From the NCBI RefSeq assembly GCF_040253585.1, contig NZ_JBELAU010000008.1:305981-369980 (forward strand): a stretch of DNA of 64,000 bases, written 5' to 3'. The notes under the pieces are model-generated. The model worked only from the letters and a program-made list of their open reading frames with translations, ran no database searches and was not told the DNA's origin. The stretch comes from Emticicia sp040253585. GTDB taxonomy: Bacteria > Bacteroidota > Bacteroidia > Cytophagales > Spirosomataceae. This document shows, one piece after another, positions 17,105-27,047 of this stretch (positions within the stretch are counted from its first letter, which is position 1; every line of letters starts with the position of its first letter). Both the position numbers and the translations under genes were made by a program.

Positions 17105-17548
17105 TTAGCTTCCTAATTGCGTACAAAAACTCTCGTGATTCCAACTGATTTCGACAGAAGTGATTTGGTCGTCATCGTTGAAGCGGAAGATAAAAATGTG
17201 GTCTGATTCGAACCTCAAACCTTTTGATGGGATTCCTGCAAAATCTTTCGCTTGTGTACCGAATATGGAAACCTTACAAATGATAGCATCGTCATTTTCT
17301 TCAAATGTATCAATTGTGTTATCAATATCTGGGAAACTATCCATCAAGGCTGCCCAAAGCCCTTTGCCCAGTTCGGCTACTTTGCCTTTTCCGTTTTCGC
17401 CGAGTGGCGTGAAATTTACGTCGGCATCTGGTGTACACAACGACACCATTCTTTCATATTCATGGTCTTGATAAGCAGAGAAAAATTCTACACAAGTACC
17501 TTTGCGAGTGAGCGACTGTGTTTCGTTGTTTTTAGTTTCGGTAGTCAT
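17105..17548 (-). CDS. SnoaL/NTF2-like protein
   Basis: 147 residues, no signal peptide, NTF2-like alpha+beta barrel of the SnoaL (ester cyclase-like) type. Seen: FFSAYQDHEYERMVSLCTPD, ADVNFTPLGENGKGKVAELG, LWAALMDSFPDIDNTIDTFE and a C-terminal HIFIFRFNDDDQITSVEISW. Such proteins are found as small-molecule isomerases, cyclases or stress proteins. The specific ligand is unknown. It is one of several NTF2-like genes in this minus-strand block. Confidence 0.8.
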   Translation of the reverse strand: MTTETKNNETQSLTRKGTCVEFFSAYQDHEYERMVSLCTPDADVNFTPLGENGKGKVAELGKGLWAALMDSFPDIDNTIDTFEENDDAIICKVSIFGTQAKDFAGIPSKGLRFESDHIFIFRFNDDDQITSVEISWNHESFCTQLGS

Positions 17549-17556
17549 GGTTATTT

Positions 17557-18351
17557 TTATTTTATACGTTTGAAAACTTCTTTAAATCCTGCCCAATTTT
17601 CGCTGGTTTTGGTAAATGTTTTACCATCAGTCTTGATTAAAAACTTTCCTATTTTGCCTACTTGTGTAGAATCCCACGAGTAACCTTCACAATATTCGGT
17701 AAATGTTTTTCCATCAAATTGATAATTAAAAATACCGCCCCCATCAAAGGTTTTATTTTTTGGGTTATAGTAAACTACTGCCATTTTTGGATACTGAAAA
17801 ATCATTCTGACGGTGGCATCTTTGTATTTTCCTTCACCAAATTTGGTTGCTCCGCCCCAAGTACCCTCGGTCATTTCCCAAACACCTTCGAGTTTGTTGT
17901 TTTTTAGAGGTTCGGTAGGTTTTATTCGGCTCAGTTTTTCGGTTACTTGATAATCTTTGTATTTGGCAGTATTTATTTTACCATACTGCTCATATACGTT
18001 GGCATCTACTTTATAATCCATGACGGTTATCTGTCCGATATGAGTCGAATCCCACGAATAGAAATCATGGCCTTCGTGGTATTTTCCATCAATGATTTCG
18101 TAAGTACCTCCACCTACACCGTTGAAAAGCTTTCGATTTGGACGGTGGTCATCGTAGTAAAATATCATATAATAGCCATTTTTGAAAAGCTTTACTACTT
18201 TTTGGTCTTTGTCTTTACCCCATTCGGTCATATCGCCAAACTTAAATTCGCTTCTTATGTATGCTCCGTTAAGTTTACTTACGGGTTCTTTTTCGATAAA
18301 CGCCGACAACATCAAAGCGGCAATAGTGATTAAAAATAGAAGTTTCTTCAT
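17557..18351 (-). CDS. Secreted protein with two lipocalin-like repeats
   Basis: About 264 residues from ATG 18351, which opens a signal peptide (MKKLLFLITIAALMLSAFIE). The mature protein consists of two similar halves. Each starts with a KLNGAYIRSE/KLEGVWEMTE-type strand and contains the shared phrase YSWDSTHIGQI or YSWDSTQVGKIG followed by a KVDANVYEQYG/KTDGKTFTKTS-type strand. This suggests a duplicated beta-barrel, lipocalin-like domain. Ligand unknown. It ends 8 bp before the NTF2-like gene, so the two are probably co-transcribed. Confidence 0.75.
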   Translation of the reverse strand: MKKLLFLITIAALMLSAFIEKEPVSKLNGAYIRSEFKFGDMTEWGKDKDQKVVKLFKNGYYMIFYYDDHRPNRKLFNGVGGGTYEIIDGKYHEGHDFYSWDSTHIGQITVMDYKVDANVYEQYGKINTAKYKDYQVTEKLSRIKPTEPLKNNKLEGVWEMTEGTWGGATKFGEGKYKDATVRMIFQYPKMAVVYYNPKNKTFDGGGIFNYQFDGKTFTEYCEGYSWDSTQVGKIGKFLIKTDGKTFTKTSENWAGFKEVFKRIK

Positions 18352-18423
18352 GATTTGAATATTGAATTGAATACCCAAAATTGATAACTTCTGATTTATG
18401 AAAATTGTAGAAATGCGACATTT

Positions 18424-19245
18424 TTAGGAATCCAAAAAATGTGCTAATTCAATGTTGTTTTTTAGGTAGAATGATGGAGATTTTCCTGTAAAACTTTTAA
18501 ATTCTTTGATAAAATGGGCTTGGTCGTAATATCCATTTTGAAAAATCAACTCTTGCCAATCATCAATATTCCATCTTTTTGAGGCAATTACCTTACACAA
18601 ATGGCTTATTTTTCGGACTCGTGCGTAGTATTTTGGCGAAACCCCAACTTTTACTAAAAACTGACGCTCAAATTGCCTTCTGCAAACAAACATATCATCA
18701 ATCAATTCGGATAGATTAACTAATCCGTTTTGTTCGCCAATCAAATTTGCAGCATAGTCAATTCTGGTATTTTTTAGCTCTGCCCTCAATAATTTGAAAG
18801 AAAAGTAATTTGACAAGACTTCAATTCTCTTAGTATGCGAAACACAGTCTTGTATTTTGGCTTCAATAGTTTCGATTTCTTTCCCTAAAACCGCCCTTAG
18901 GTCGTGGCGTTCGTCCACAAATTCATACATCGGTAGCCCGAAAACACTCGCAATTGCTGATGGCTTAAAAACAACACCAACCATGCCGATTTGTCCTTGA
19001 AGTTGCAGCTGATAACTTTTGGTGGCTTGCCCTGTAATAAAACTCTGTGGTGTACTGATGAATTGACTTTGATGTTTAGCACTGATTACTTGATAGCTCT
19101 GTTGGTAGTTAAAAACCATGGAACAAAAACCACTCGGAGGCGATTCGACAAGGATGGGGTTATGTAAGAAATCGGTTTCCCATATATAGAAACATTCTAT
19201 ATACGAAAGGAGGTGAGGTGGAGGTAGAAATTTACGATAATACAT
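18424..19245 (-). CDS. AraC-family transcriptional regulator
   Basis: 273 residues. The N-terminal part is of the DUF6597 type (LPPPHLLSYIECFYIWETDF, then GQIGMVGVVFKPSAIASVFG). The C-terminal AraC double helix-turn-helix is seen in LSELIDDMFVCRRQFERQFL, VKVGVSPKYYARVRKI and the second motif NGYYDQAHFIKEFKSFTGKS. It probably senses a small ligand or stress and may control the neighbouring secreted and NTF2-like proteins; this is inference from position only. Confidence 0.9.
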   Translation of the reverse strand: MYYRKFLPPPHLLSYIECFYIWETDFLHNPILVESPPSGFCSMVFNYQQSYQVISAKHQSQFISTPQSFITGQATKSYQLQLQGQIGMVGVVFKPSAIASVFGLPMYEFVDERHDLRAVLGKEIETIEAKIQDCVSHTKRIEVLSNYFSFKLLRAELKNTRIDYAANLIGEQNGLVNLSELIDDMFVCRRQFERQFLVKVGVSPKYYARVRKISHLCKVIASKRWNIDDWQELIFQNGYYDQAHFIKEFKSFTGKSPSFYLKNNIELAHFLDS

Positions 19246-19447
19246 AGCAGTTTTCTTATTTCCAATGAAAGCAATTTATGGAAATAAATCGGATAATTAT
19301 AGTTTTCATCTATTTTAATTTGGGGGAGGATTTAAAATAGATGAAAACCCTTAGCGTATTTTGACGTAAACCATTGGTATCAACAATGAATCTTATTTGG
19401 CGTCATTCTATGTGATTATAGCCTACAACTAAAAAGGTAGCTATTTA

Positions 19448-19861
19448 TTATTTTTTAATTGCCGTATGATGGGATGCAATAAACATCCATTTATTAGCCC
19501 TTAGCTGAAAGGTGTAAGTACAGGCCACTTTTCCAGTAATCTTAGTTCCATCTGTCGAATCATAATAGGCGTGTACACCACTGACAACAGCCAAATCGCC
19601 CGATTGAAAGATTACGGGTTCTAATACCTCAGTTTTCAAATATTTCTGAGAGTCACGAGTGACGATTTCATCTCTGTTGCTAAAAGTCCCCTCAGCACTA
19701 ATATATCTGAAATCATTGGACAAACGATTAGTAAAAAAAGCTTTGGAATCTTTTCCATACTCTTCCAAAATTCCGTTGAGTGTAACCATAGTAAAAGACT
19801 TCTGAGCAAAAAGAATGGATGAGAAGCACAAAAATGCTAATGTAAGAATTATTTTTTTCAT
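19448..19861 (-). CDS. Secreted NTF2-like protein, DUF4440
   Basis: About 137 residues from ATG 19861, start of a signal peptide (MKKIILTLAFLCFSSILFAQ). The DUF4440/NTF2-like body has LSNDFRYISAEGTFSNRDEI, then VIFQSGDLAVVSGVHAYYDS and a C-terminal ACTYTFQLRANKWMFIASHH. Periplasmic. Function within the family is unknown; some members bind small ligands. It lies 42 bp after another NTF2-like gene on the same strand. Confidence 0.8.
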   Translation of the reverse strand: MKKIILTLAFLCFSSILFAQKSFTMVTLNGILEEYGKDSKAFFTNRLSNDFRYISAEGTFSNRDEIVTRDSQKYLKTEVLEPVIFQSGDLAVVSGVHAYYDSTDGTKITGKVACTYTFQLRANKWMFIASHHTAIKK

Positions 19862-19903
19862 TGATTCATGCGTTATGTCGCCACATTTGATTAAGGTTTG
19901 CAT

Positions 19904-20713
19904 TTATTTTATTACTCCCAACTGTTGCATCATTGATAGATTATCATTCAGATTCCAGCTTTCTACGATTTTCCCTTCGGCATTGAAACGATTAACCGTC
20001 CAGTGGGCAATTTTTCCAGTTTTACCCGTAGGCGGTATTCCATTAAAATCTCCTTTATGAGTGCCAGTATTTTCGCAACGGGCAAATATCAAGTCTCCTT
20101 CTGCAATAAGTTCGATTACATTAATTTGCAAATCGGGAAAACCTTTCAAATTTATCCTATAGAATTCGTCAATAGCTTTCGGGCCTTTTCCGATACCCTT
20201 TACTTCGTGAGAATCTGCGTAGTATTTCCCATAGTCTGAAACTTGTCTCCTATTAAATGCCTGATTCATTTCTCTATAAACAGCTTTATTACGGTCTTTA
20301 GGAGTAACCAACGAATGTTGAGCCGAAAGCCATTTGATGTCGTTTCCGTTGATTTGATAGATGTACGTGAAGGCATCTTTGTAGTTAATAATCGTACCGC
20401 CGATGTTCCACCTTGCGGTATTGATGCCCTTTACTATCGTAATGTTGCCGTAAGTTTTAATGTTTCTATCAGTAAATTTTATGTCTTCCAACTTTCCTGC
20501 CGAAGCAACCCGTACTGTTTGAGCTTTATTCAACATATTACCTTCGGCATTAATAAAAGTAAAATCATCTGAGCCGTATTTCTGAATAGCGGCAGCAGGG
20601 TTTTGGCTATATTCTTCAATGGCCTTATCTAATAATTTCTCAATATTCGACTGTGCAAACGAAAACTGAATGGCTGCTAAAAAGCAGAGGATGGAGATGA
20701 TAAGTTTTTTCAT
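19904..20713 (-). CDS. Secreted protein with two NTF2-like domains
   Basis: 269 residues. Signal peptide MKKLIISILCFLAAIQFSFA. Residues about 25-140 form a DUF4440-type domain (YGSDDFTFINAEGNMLNKAQ, WLSAQHSLVTPKD). Residues about 145-265 form a SnoaL/ester-cyclase-type domain (NQAFNRRQVSDYGKYYADSH, FDGIPPT-like phrase GDFNGIPPTGKTGKIAHWTV, KIVESWNLNDNLSMMQQLGV). The second half matches the widespread ester cyclase family, so this is a fusion of two NTF2-like subtypes. Substrate unknown. Confidence 0.8.
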   Translation of the reverse strand: MKKLIISILCFLAAIQFSFAQSNIEKLLDKAIEEYSQNPAAAIQKYGSDDFTFINAEGNMLNKAQTVRVASAGKLEDIKFTDRNIKTYGNITIVKGINTARWNIGGTIINYKDAFTYIYQINGNDIKWLSAQHSLVTPKDRNKAVYREMNQAFNRRQVSDYGKYYADSHEVKGIGKGPKAIDEFYRINLKGFPDLQINVIELIAEGDLIFARCENTGTHKGDFNGIPPTGKTGKIAHWTVNRFNAEGKIVESWNLNDNLSMMQQLGVIK

Positions 20714-20751
20714 TGGGTTTGATATTTTATAAGATATTTTGTTTTTTTCTG

Positions 20752-23700
20752 TTAATTACACCCAGCGATTTGGGCTTTAAATACAGCTCCTTCGTCAGTT
20801 TTAAAACCTGGCTGAAGCATTACAGAATTGTTGGCATAGTACTCTACATTTGTACCAGTAGATATAGTATTTGTCTGATTTGACGGCGGAGCATATAAGA
20901 TGCTATTACTCACTATTTTTCTGTTTGAATTGATAACCCCCGAAACAGAATTAGTAATAGATTCTCCAGAATATAGTGAAACGATAGGGTTGGTTGGGGT
21001 AGTACTATTTGTGGTTCCAGAAAAGTTTTGAGAATTGGAAACAGCCTGATTAGGAATAGCTATATTTGGACCTTGCCCAGTTATACCATTGAAGTTATAG
21101 TACATCACGAGGCTATTTTCGTATCCTGTCAAGGTTTTTGCCTCGTAAATCTGACTGACTTCGGCAGCCGAAAGTTGTTTATCCCAAACCGTTATTTCGT
21201 CTAATTCTCCATCAAATCCAGAATTAGCCCTGTAATCACTCCCAATCGTTAAGCCTGCATAAGTTGTAAATAAGGCCGCATTTTGTATTGTTTGAATGTA
21301 TGCACCATTCAAGTAAACATCAGTAGAATTTAATGGTAAGTTAGAGCACAAAGCTATATGCTGCCAAGTATCTGAAAAAGGAATTTGAGTAGCAATCTCA
21401 GATACTCCATACCAATAATGATAACTTCCAAAAACAAGATTACCAGTAGTACTAAACCTTATAAAATTATTCCCAAAATTATGATTTGCAAACATAATAC
21501 CTTTCCCATCGAAAGAGCTTGGTTTCATCCAGAAGGCGATTGAAGTTGCACCTGTATTGACATCTGGTGCATTAGAAACCACAATGTTATCAGTTCCCTG
21601 CATTTTTATCGAATTTTTGAAACAAGGTATGGCGTTACAATTTCCAACATTAATTGTATAATTTACTGGTGCACTAAAACCACTCGGGCTGTAAGCACGA
21701 ACACTGAGTACGCCTGAGGTTGCATTTGGACCAAAAATTAGCTTAATTGTATTATATTCTCTAAACAAACTCACATCAGATCCACTATAACTCCAAGCAT
21801 AAGTTGTATTTTGGGTAAAATCGGTGCTAAAACCTGCCACTGTACTTTTACAAAAGTTTGTAACATTGGTTGTAATCGGATTTGGGGCAGGTGGAACTAT
21901 ACATATATCAGGAAATGCCGTTGTTGGGCCAGCGGTTGTGGCATTGCCAGCGGTTCCGTTTGAAGCCAAGTTTGAGACGGTTATACCCGAACCTGTTCCG
22001 TTATTGTTAAAACCTAAACGGTATTTTAAATCGTAGGAGTAATCTCCTAAATTACCTAATATAAACTTCCTTACATCATCAATCAGCCACGAGTAATTCA
22101 AAACGATTACGTCATCAACTAAACCTCTATAGTAAGGGCCTGCTCCACCATCATTGCCGATAGTAAAGCCACTATTATTCATATCATAATTGGCATTAGT
22201 GGCAATCGATGCAACTTGAATGCCATTTTTATAAACAAATATTTTACCTTCAGTTGGGTAGGGTGAAACAGCAATGTGTGTCCATTTATTTTTTTCGATT
22301 AAAACATTAGTCAATTCTGTTGTGCCTACAACTAAATGTTCATTGGCCAAACCAATGTAAAGGCCTCCTCCTCCAAAAATTCCTGACCCCAATGTATTAT
22401 ATGGGTGAATCCACATCGCTACCGTCCATTCGTTGTTCATTTCTGGCAGACCCGAAGCCGTGATTCTATCGCCGTTAAAAAAATAGCCATCTACATTCCT
22501 GAAAGAACCATCCGATAATTTTAAGGCCTTATCTAAACATCTTGGGAGTGTTATGAAAACCTCACCGTAGTTCAAACCAGCAGGGCAAGCAGCATCAGAA
22601 ACACTTGAGATGGTAAAAAGTTGACTTTGGGTGATTCCGTTTTTTTCAAATATCTTTGAGTTGGTCGTACTTGTATAGACCGAACCGTCTGACATTGTGA
22701 AATTATATGGTGGAGTGCCAGTAAAATCTACTTTAAAACTTGTGGTATTATTAGCGATAAAGTTTACGTCAGTTGCAGGAGATATCCGTGTTGTTGGTGA
22801 ATTTTGATTAATGTTTAAGAAAATCTTCTGATAATTCCCCGCTCCACAAGTATTTGAAGGCACACAGTAGAGTGTATCTGAGGTGGCATCTACATTGATA
22901 TTGAGGCTTATCTGGTTTCCTGTATCTGAATTTAGCGGAATCCCCTTACCTCTGTAAAACCATTTCAATGTACTTTGAGAGTTATTTACCGAAAAACTTA
23001 CATTTTTTTGTCCTTTACATAAATTAACAGTTTGGGTTTGAATGCTTGATGGACTGGTTGGCAAACAACTTCTGTCTATTGGTCGGTACTTAATAAGCGT
23101 AGCACCTTCGGGATTATTATCAAAAGAAAAACCCGGTGCTAAATTGAATATACCAAGTGTAGTGTTGATATTACTTGCATAAAAAAACAAATTTTGAGGG
23201 TTTACATAGAACGAAATATCCAATTGTTGCCCCATTAAATTAAGGTTGTGAACCCAATCAACAGTTTTATCGGGTTTTACTTTTACTAACCACTTGTTTA
23301 CTTCGGGGCCTCCTGTTACTTTGCCGCCAATCGAAACAAATGACTCCGACATAGAACTTATGGCATAAATATTTGTACCATCCGAAAGAATCTTGTCATA
23401 AGCTCCACCCGAAATATAGTTCGGAGCATCCCATTTCAAAGCCCAAGCCTCTGTACCATTGGCATTAAATTTCTTGATGAATCCATGAGAATAGCCCCAT
23501 CCTAAATCAAAATTTTCGCCAGCGAATGTATAAATAGAACTTGGAGAATTAGGACTAAACCCTATTGACTCTATGGTATATACATTACCACTATTGTCAA
23601 CTGTAAAGCCATGTACGCCTTTACCAACATCTTTTTTCCAAGCGACTGTGGGCGTGTTTGTGTTTATATTATCTAATCGGCACATTACAAAGACGTCCCA

Positions 23701-25119
23701 ATCTATTCCAGCATAACCTGTTACAATCATGCTATTACCATTATTAATTAATTTATAATCACCGAAATACCTAAATTCTAAATCGGTCATTATGCCACCT
23801 CCAAGTTTCCATATTTTATTAGCTGTTTCAATCTGGTTATTAGAACTGGCATTTAGAGTGCTTAACTCTGCAGCAAATAGCATAGGAATGTTCCAACTTT
23901 GACTTGTGGGTGTCATGGCTTCAACTGAGAAAACTCTGGTTGCATTTACCTCAACGGGGCCAGCCCAGCGAGTGAATCCATTATCCAACCCATTGACACT
24001 CTTTACCCAAATGGCATTTCCTGTCGAAGCATTCACTTTGGTCAATGTGCCACCCCTAAACCAGATATTCTGATAATTTATGTTATCATATCTAAAATCA
24101 GTAGGAGTAGTAGAATTCCCCTCTGCGTCTCCCATAGCACCGTGACTGGTCAATAGATAAACAAAACCGTCATTACTTATTTCTAAGTCGGCAAAGCCAT
24201 CATTTGAGTCTTTCATACCGAGCGATTTACCCCATAAAAAATTTCGATTAGGGTCTAATTTCATGATGAAGAGTTCGGACTCTCCAAGATGAAAGCCATT
24301 TATAACATTTGTCGTGTTATTATGCGTATAATTATAAGCATTCACCATGTTACCAGCTATGTAAAAATTACCCGAAGCATCAGTTTTTACAATTGCTATT
24401 GCTCCTCCAGTGGTTCGACCCGGAATGTCACTGTTCTTGGTAATTACATCTGCCGCCCATTCATAAGTACCCTCGACAACACTTACCATTTTTCTGCCAA
24501 CAGGCCCAACACAACCAAAATCAGAAACGCATTTAGCATAATAAAGCCTACTTTCATACATTACACTTGTATTAAAAGTATCGGTGTCTGCTTGAAGTAA
24601 TGAGCTTGTCTCTTGATTGGCGTACCAATTAACCTTGCCATTACAACCAATGGAGGTAAGAGTGGCAAATGAACCTGCATTGATGACGTTTGAGTTTATT
24701 ACGGGAACTGTCGGGATTTCATTCAATGCCAGTGTGTAGGTTCGTGCATTACTTTCTCCTGCACTATTTTTAGCTTTTACAGAAATGGTTACAGAAGTAT
24801 AGACCAAAGCATCTAAAATATCAATCGTAACGGTTCTGCCCTGAGTGCTACCCGTAACTTCAAGAGGGAACGTTGTGCTACCATTAATTCTTGCAACAGG
24901 ATTTGATTGATGGTCAAGGATTGGACTGACAGTCCATACATAAGAGGTTGGAGCTCCACCAGATACTGGAGCGGCAACAGTGAATATCAAACCATTCGTT
25001 TTTTTACAAGTAGATGCCACAGGATTAATGAAGACACCTGGAATACCTGGACGGCCCTGAGCAAATGAAAAGAAGGGAAGTCCTAATAATGCAATAAAAA
25101 TTATGTATAGTTTTTTCAT
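20752..25119 (-). CDS. Giant secreted multidomain protein with LamG domains
   Basis: 1455 residues with a signal peptide (MKKLYIIFIALLGLPFFSFA). A PKD/Ig-like start (about 30-130) is followed by a long beta-propeller-like region (about 215-690) rich in phrases such as DASGNFYIAGNMV and TVDNSGNVYTIESIG. Ig-like strands come next, then a LamG/concanavalin-type domain (about 865-1050; EWTVAMWIHPYNTLG), another Ig-like part and a second LamG (about 1160-1330; ATSIAFWMKPSSFDG, FDGELDEITVWDKQLSAAEV). The C-terminus (NNSVMLQPGFKTDEGAVFKA) matches the 3-coathanger-stack domain common in Cytophagales surface proteins. Likely surface-exposed; adhesion or polysaccharide binding is inferred. Confidence 0.85.
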   Translation of the reverse strand: MKKLYIIFIALLGLPFFSFAQGRPGIPGVFINPVASTCKKTNGLIFTVAAPVSGGAPTSYVWTVSPILDHQSNPVARINGSTTFPLEVTGSTQGRTVTIDILDALVYTSVTISVKAKNSAGESNARTYTLALNEIPTVPVINSNVINAGSFATLTSIGCNGKVNWYANQETSSLLQADTDTFNTSVMYESRLYYAKCVSDFGCVGPVGRKMVSVVEGTYEWAADVITKNSDIPGRTTGGAIAIVKTDASGNFYIAGNMVNAYNYTHNNTTNVINGFHLGESELFIMKLDPNRNFLWGKSLGMKDSNDGFADLEISNDGFVYLLTSHGAMGDAEGNSTTPTDFRYDNINYQNIWFRGGTLTKVNASTGNAIWVKSVNGLDNGFTRWAGPVEVNATRVFSVEAMTPTSQSWNIPMLFAAELSTLNASSNNQIETANKIWKLGGGIMTDLEFRYFGDYKLINNGNSMIVTGYAGIDWDVFVMCRLDNINTNTPTVAWKKDVGKGVHGFTVDNSGNVYTIESIGFSPNSPSSIYTFAGENFDLGWGYSHGFIKKFNANGTEAWALKWDAPNYISGGAYDKILSDGTNIYAISSMSESFVSIGGKVTGGPEVNKWLVKVKPDKTVDWVHNLNLMGQQLDISFYVNPQNLFFYASNINTTLGIFNLAPGFSFDNNPEGATLIKYRPIDRSCLPTSPSSIQTQTVNLCKGQKNVSFSVNNSQSTLKWFYRGKGIPLNSDTGNQISLNINVDATSDTLYCVPSNTCGAGNYQKIFLNINQNSPTTRISPATDVNFIANNTTSFKVDFTGTPPYNFTMSDGSVYTSTTNSKIFEKNGITQSQLFTISSVSDAACPAGLNYGEVFITLPRCLDKALKLSDGSFRNVDGYFFNGDRITASGLPEMNNEWTVAMWIHPYNTLGSGIFGGGGLYIGLANEHLVVGTTELTNVLIEKNKWTHIAVSPYPTEGKIFVYKNGIQVASIATNANYDMNNSGFTIGNDGGAGPYYRGLVDDVIVLNYSWLIDDVRKFILGNLGDYSYDLKYRLGFNNNGTGSGITVSNLASNGTAGNATTAGPTTAFPDICIVPPAPNPITTNVTNFCKSTVAGFSTDFTQNTTYAWSYSGSDVSLFREYNTIKLIFGPNATSGVLSVRAYSPSGFSAPVNYTINVGNCNAIPCFKNSIKMQGTDNIVVSNAPDVNTGATSIAFWMKPSSFDGKGIMFANHNFGNNFIRFSTTGNLVFGSYHYWYGVSEIATQIPFSDTWQHIALCSNLPLNSTDVYLNGAYIQTIQNAALFTTYAGLTIGSDYRANSGFDGELDEITVWDKQLSAAEVSQIYEAKTLTGYENSLVMYYNFNGITGQGPNIAIPNQAVSNSQNFSGTTNSTTPTNPIVSLYSGESITNSVSGVINSNRKIVSNSILYAPPSNQTNTISTGTNVEYYANNSVMLQPGFKTDEGAVFKAQIAGCN

Positions 25120-25198
25120 TGATTGTAAATAATTAGACCTAATTCATTTAATAGATTTATTATTCCAAATTTTATAATCTTCCCGAAAACCTTCTTCA

Positions 25199-25237
25199 AA
25201 ATTCGATTTATCGGTAGAGTTTTCGATTTAACGGTCT
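25199..25237 (-). repeat. Conserved element at the 3' end of a LytTR gene, copy 2
   Basis: Minus strand: GACCGTTAAATCGAAAACTC then TACCGATAAATCGAATTTT, overlapping the stop of the broken LytTR gene. Matches 16641-16679. Confidence 0.6.
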
Positions 25238-25482
25238 TTTGATTGCTGGTGCAAATACCTTTTTAATCCATTTGCTTTTCTTCGTGAAACTAAAACCTTC
25301 TGATTACCAACCATTTCTACTTTGTTGTGTGTTGGCATATACGTTTTGATATAGGCCAGATTAACCAGAAACGATTTGTGCGTTCGGTAAAAATCATAAG
25401 GATGAAAACGAGCTTCGAGGGTTTTTAATGGAGTAGCAACAATCGTTTTCTTGCCGTTGGATAGATGAATGACCGTATAATA
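25228..25482 (-). pseudogene. Truncated LytTR regulator, C-terminal part only
   Basis: The minus strand encodes the last about 85 residues of a LytTR domain: YTVIHLSNGKKTIVATPLKT, then FHPYDFYRTHKSFLVNLAYI, KVEMVGNQKVLVSRRK and LKRYLHQQSKDR before the stop at 25228. Roughly three quarters of residues match the intact LytTR protein at 16677-17003. No start codon or N-terminal strands are present; similarity stops near 25482, where a histidine-kinase fragment on the other strand begins. Broken by rearrangement. Confidence 0.75.
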
Positions 25483-25484
25483 AT

Positions 25485-26681
25485 TTAGGTAATAAGTTGA
25501 ATATAGGCTTTACTCTTCTTAAACTTGATAGCTTAGACGAGGCATTGAATATAATAATTCCCACACTCAGAAAAATCTCTGTTAATTCTTCACATGAAAA
25601 ATACTTACATTGGGAGTCATACAAAGAGTTAATTTCTTATCACTGGAATAAGAAAAATTTCAAAGAGGCAAAACACTATCTACCTCAATTAGAAGAGTTT
25701 AGCTATGATGAATTACATAAAGACATTTTACCCAAATTCGTTTATGAAGTTGAAAAAGGTTTAGGAAATCATAAAGTAGCTTTAGATGCTCTTGAACGAT
25801 ACCAGCTCTATTTATTGGAAGAACAAAAGAAAATTGAGACAAATAATATTGAAGGAATGAAATCGCAAGTGGCATTACAAGAACAAACTGCAAAACTTCA
25901 AAAGGCCGAACTTGATAAATTACGTTCTGAAAATGCCAAACAAAATCAGCTTCGGGGGTTTTGGGTTACATTAAGTATAATTGGCATTTTAACTATGGTC
26001 TATGTACTTTATACTAATAAACGTTTGAGAAATGTTAATTAATCTTTGATTAATAAAAACGCAGAAATTTCTGCCGCTCTACTCCAAGGCCAAACCATCG
26101 AACGCAAACGTGTAGCCGCCGATTTACATGATAATTTAGGAAGTACGATGTCGTCGCTTATTTGGACGATGGATGCCATTGATGCCAACAAACTCGCTAC
26201 CGAAGAAAAAGATGTCTATCAAAACCTTAAAAAGATGTTATCGAATGCCTATGATGAAGTACGGCTGCTCTCACATAATCTACTTCCAGAAGAGTTTGAA
26301 AAACAAGGACTTACGGCCGCTTTGCAATATTTCGTAAGGAAAGTAAACCAAAATTCAAGCATCAAATTCAATTTACAAATTGATGACAACTTCGGGAAAC
26401 TGGATAAAAAAGTAGAGTTTGAGCTTTACAGCATTTGTTTGGAGTTGATAAACAATATCATCAAACACTCAAAGGCAACTGAGGCAAGAATTAAACTTTC
26501 CCGCACCGAAAACCAAGTGAAACTCCTTATTGCCGATAATGGTATTGGCACATTCAAAAACGAAAGCGATGGTAAAGGCATGAAAAATGTAAAAGCGAGA
26601 GTCGATTCTTTGAATGGTACTTGGGAAGTTTCAACTCTCCAAAACCAAGGTTTTATCAATGAAATTGCAGTAAATGTTTAG
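25485..26681 (+). pseudogene. Truncated two-component histidine kinase with in-frame stop
   Basis: Sensor kinase of the TPR-plus-HisKA_3 type. The remaining part starts inside the TPR region (NIGFTLLKLDSLDEALNIII). A coiled coil (QVALQEQTAKLQKAELDKLR) and one membrane segment (GFWVTLSIIGILTMVYVLYT) follow. After a TAA codon at 26040-26042 the same frame continues with the H-box ERKRVAADLHDNLGSTMSS, N-box ELINNIIKHSKAT, DNGIG and GKGMKNVKARVDSLNG, ending at 26681. The 5' end is lost and one nonsense codon splits the rest, so it is most likely inactive. The kinase half could still be made from a TTG at 26046, but I see no good ribosome site. Confidence 0.8.
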
Positions 26682-26890
26682 TCAGAAAGCCCATGTTTGA
26701 TGGCGTATTTCCCTAAACCAATGGCACTTTTTACGTTGAGTTTTTGAAATAGATTTCGACGGTATGTTTCAACCGTCGAAATACTGATGAATAACTTATC
26801 GGCAATCTCGCTACTCGAAAACTCCATGGCAATCAACCGCAGGATTTCAATCTCTCTTTCTGTTAGTTGCTGAATTGTAGCGGGCTGGTT
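26678..26890 (-). pseudogene. Truncated LuxR/NarL-type response regulator, DNA-binding end only
   Basis: The minus strand reads LTEREIEILRLIAMEFSSSE, IADKLFISISTVETYRRNLF then QKLNVKSAIGLGKYAIKHGL and SD-stop, a complete LuxR helix-turn-helix. The receiver domain and start are gone: upstream of the linker the DNA becomes a GH105 fragment near 26890. It is convergent with the kinase remnant, overlapping it by 4 bp (26678-26681); the two were probably a kinase-regulator pair. Confidence 0.8.
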
Positions 26891-27047
26891 GTACGTAAAA
26901 GATATTTACCAGCTACCTATTTAGCCGCAACTAAAAAAGGTAACGCAGGAATGCTGAATGAATTTGTAGAAAAAGAAGCCGATGGTACTATTAGCTTCAA
27001 CAAAACTGTTAGTGTTGGCGGAATAGGCGGAACGTCTTACCGAGATA
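26888..27047 (+). pseudogene. Internal fragment of a GH105 rhamnogalacturonyl hydrolase gene
   Basis: The translated piece reads KRYLPATYLAATKKGNAGML then NEFVEKEADGTISFNKTVSV and GGIGGTSYRD, matching residues about 309-359 of the GH105 enzyme at 13573-15483. By hand alignment about 134 of 156 bases agree with 14494-14649 without gaps (roughly 86%). It has neither the start nor the end of the gene and abuts the end of the protease gene at 27052. Not a functional gene. Confidence 0.85.

Noticed and set aside
25497..26042. Reading the first half of the kinase as a separate TPR gene
   Set aside because: It lacks a start and continues in the same frame into the kinase half after one stop codon, so it is one broken gene.
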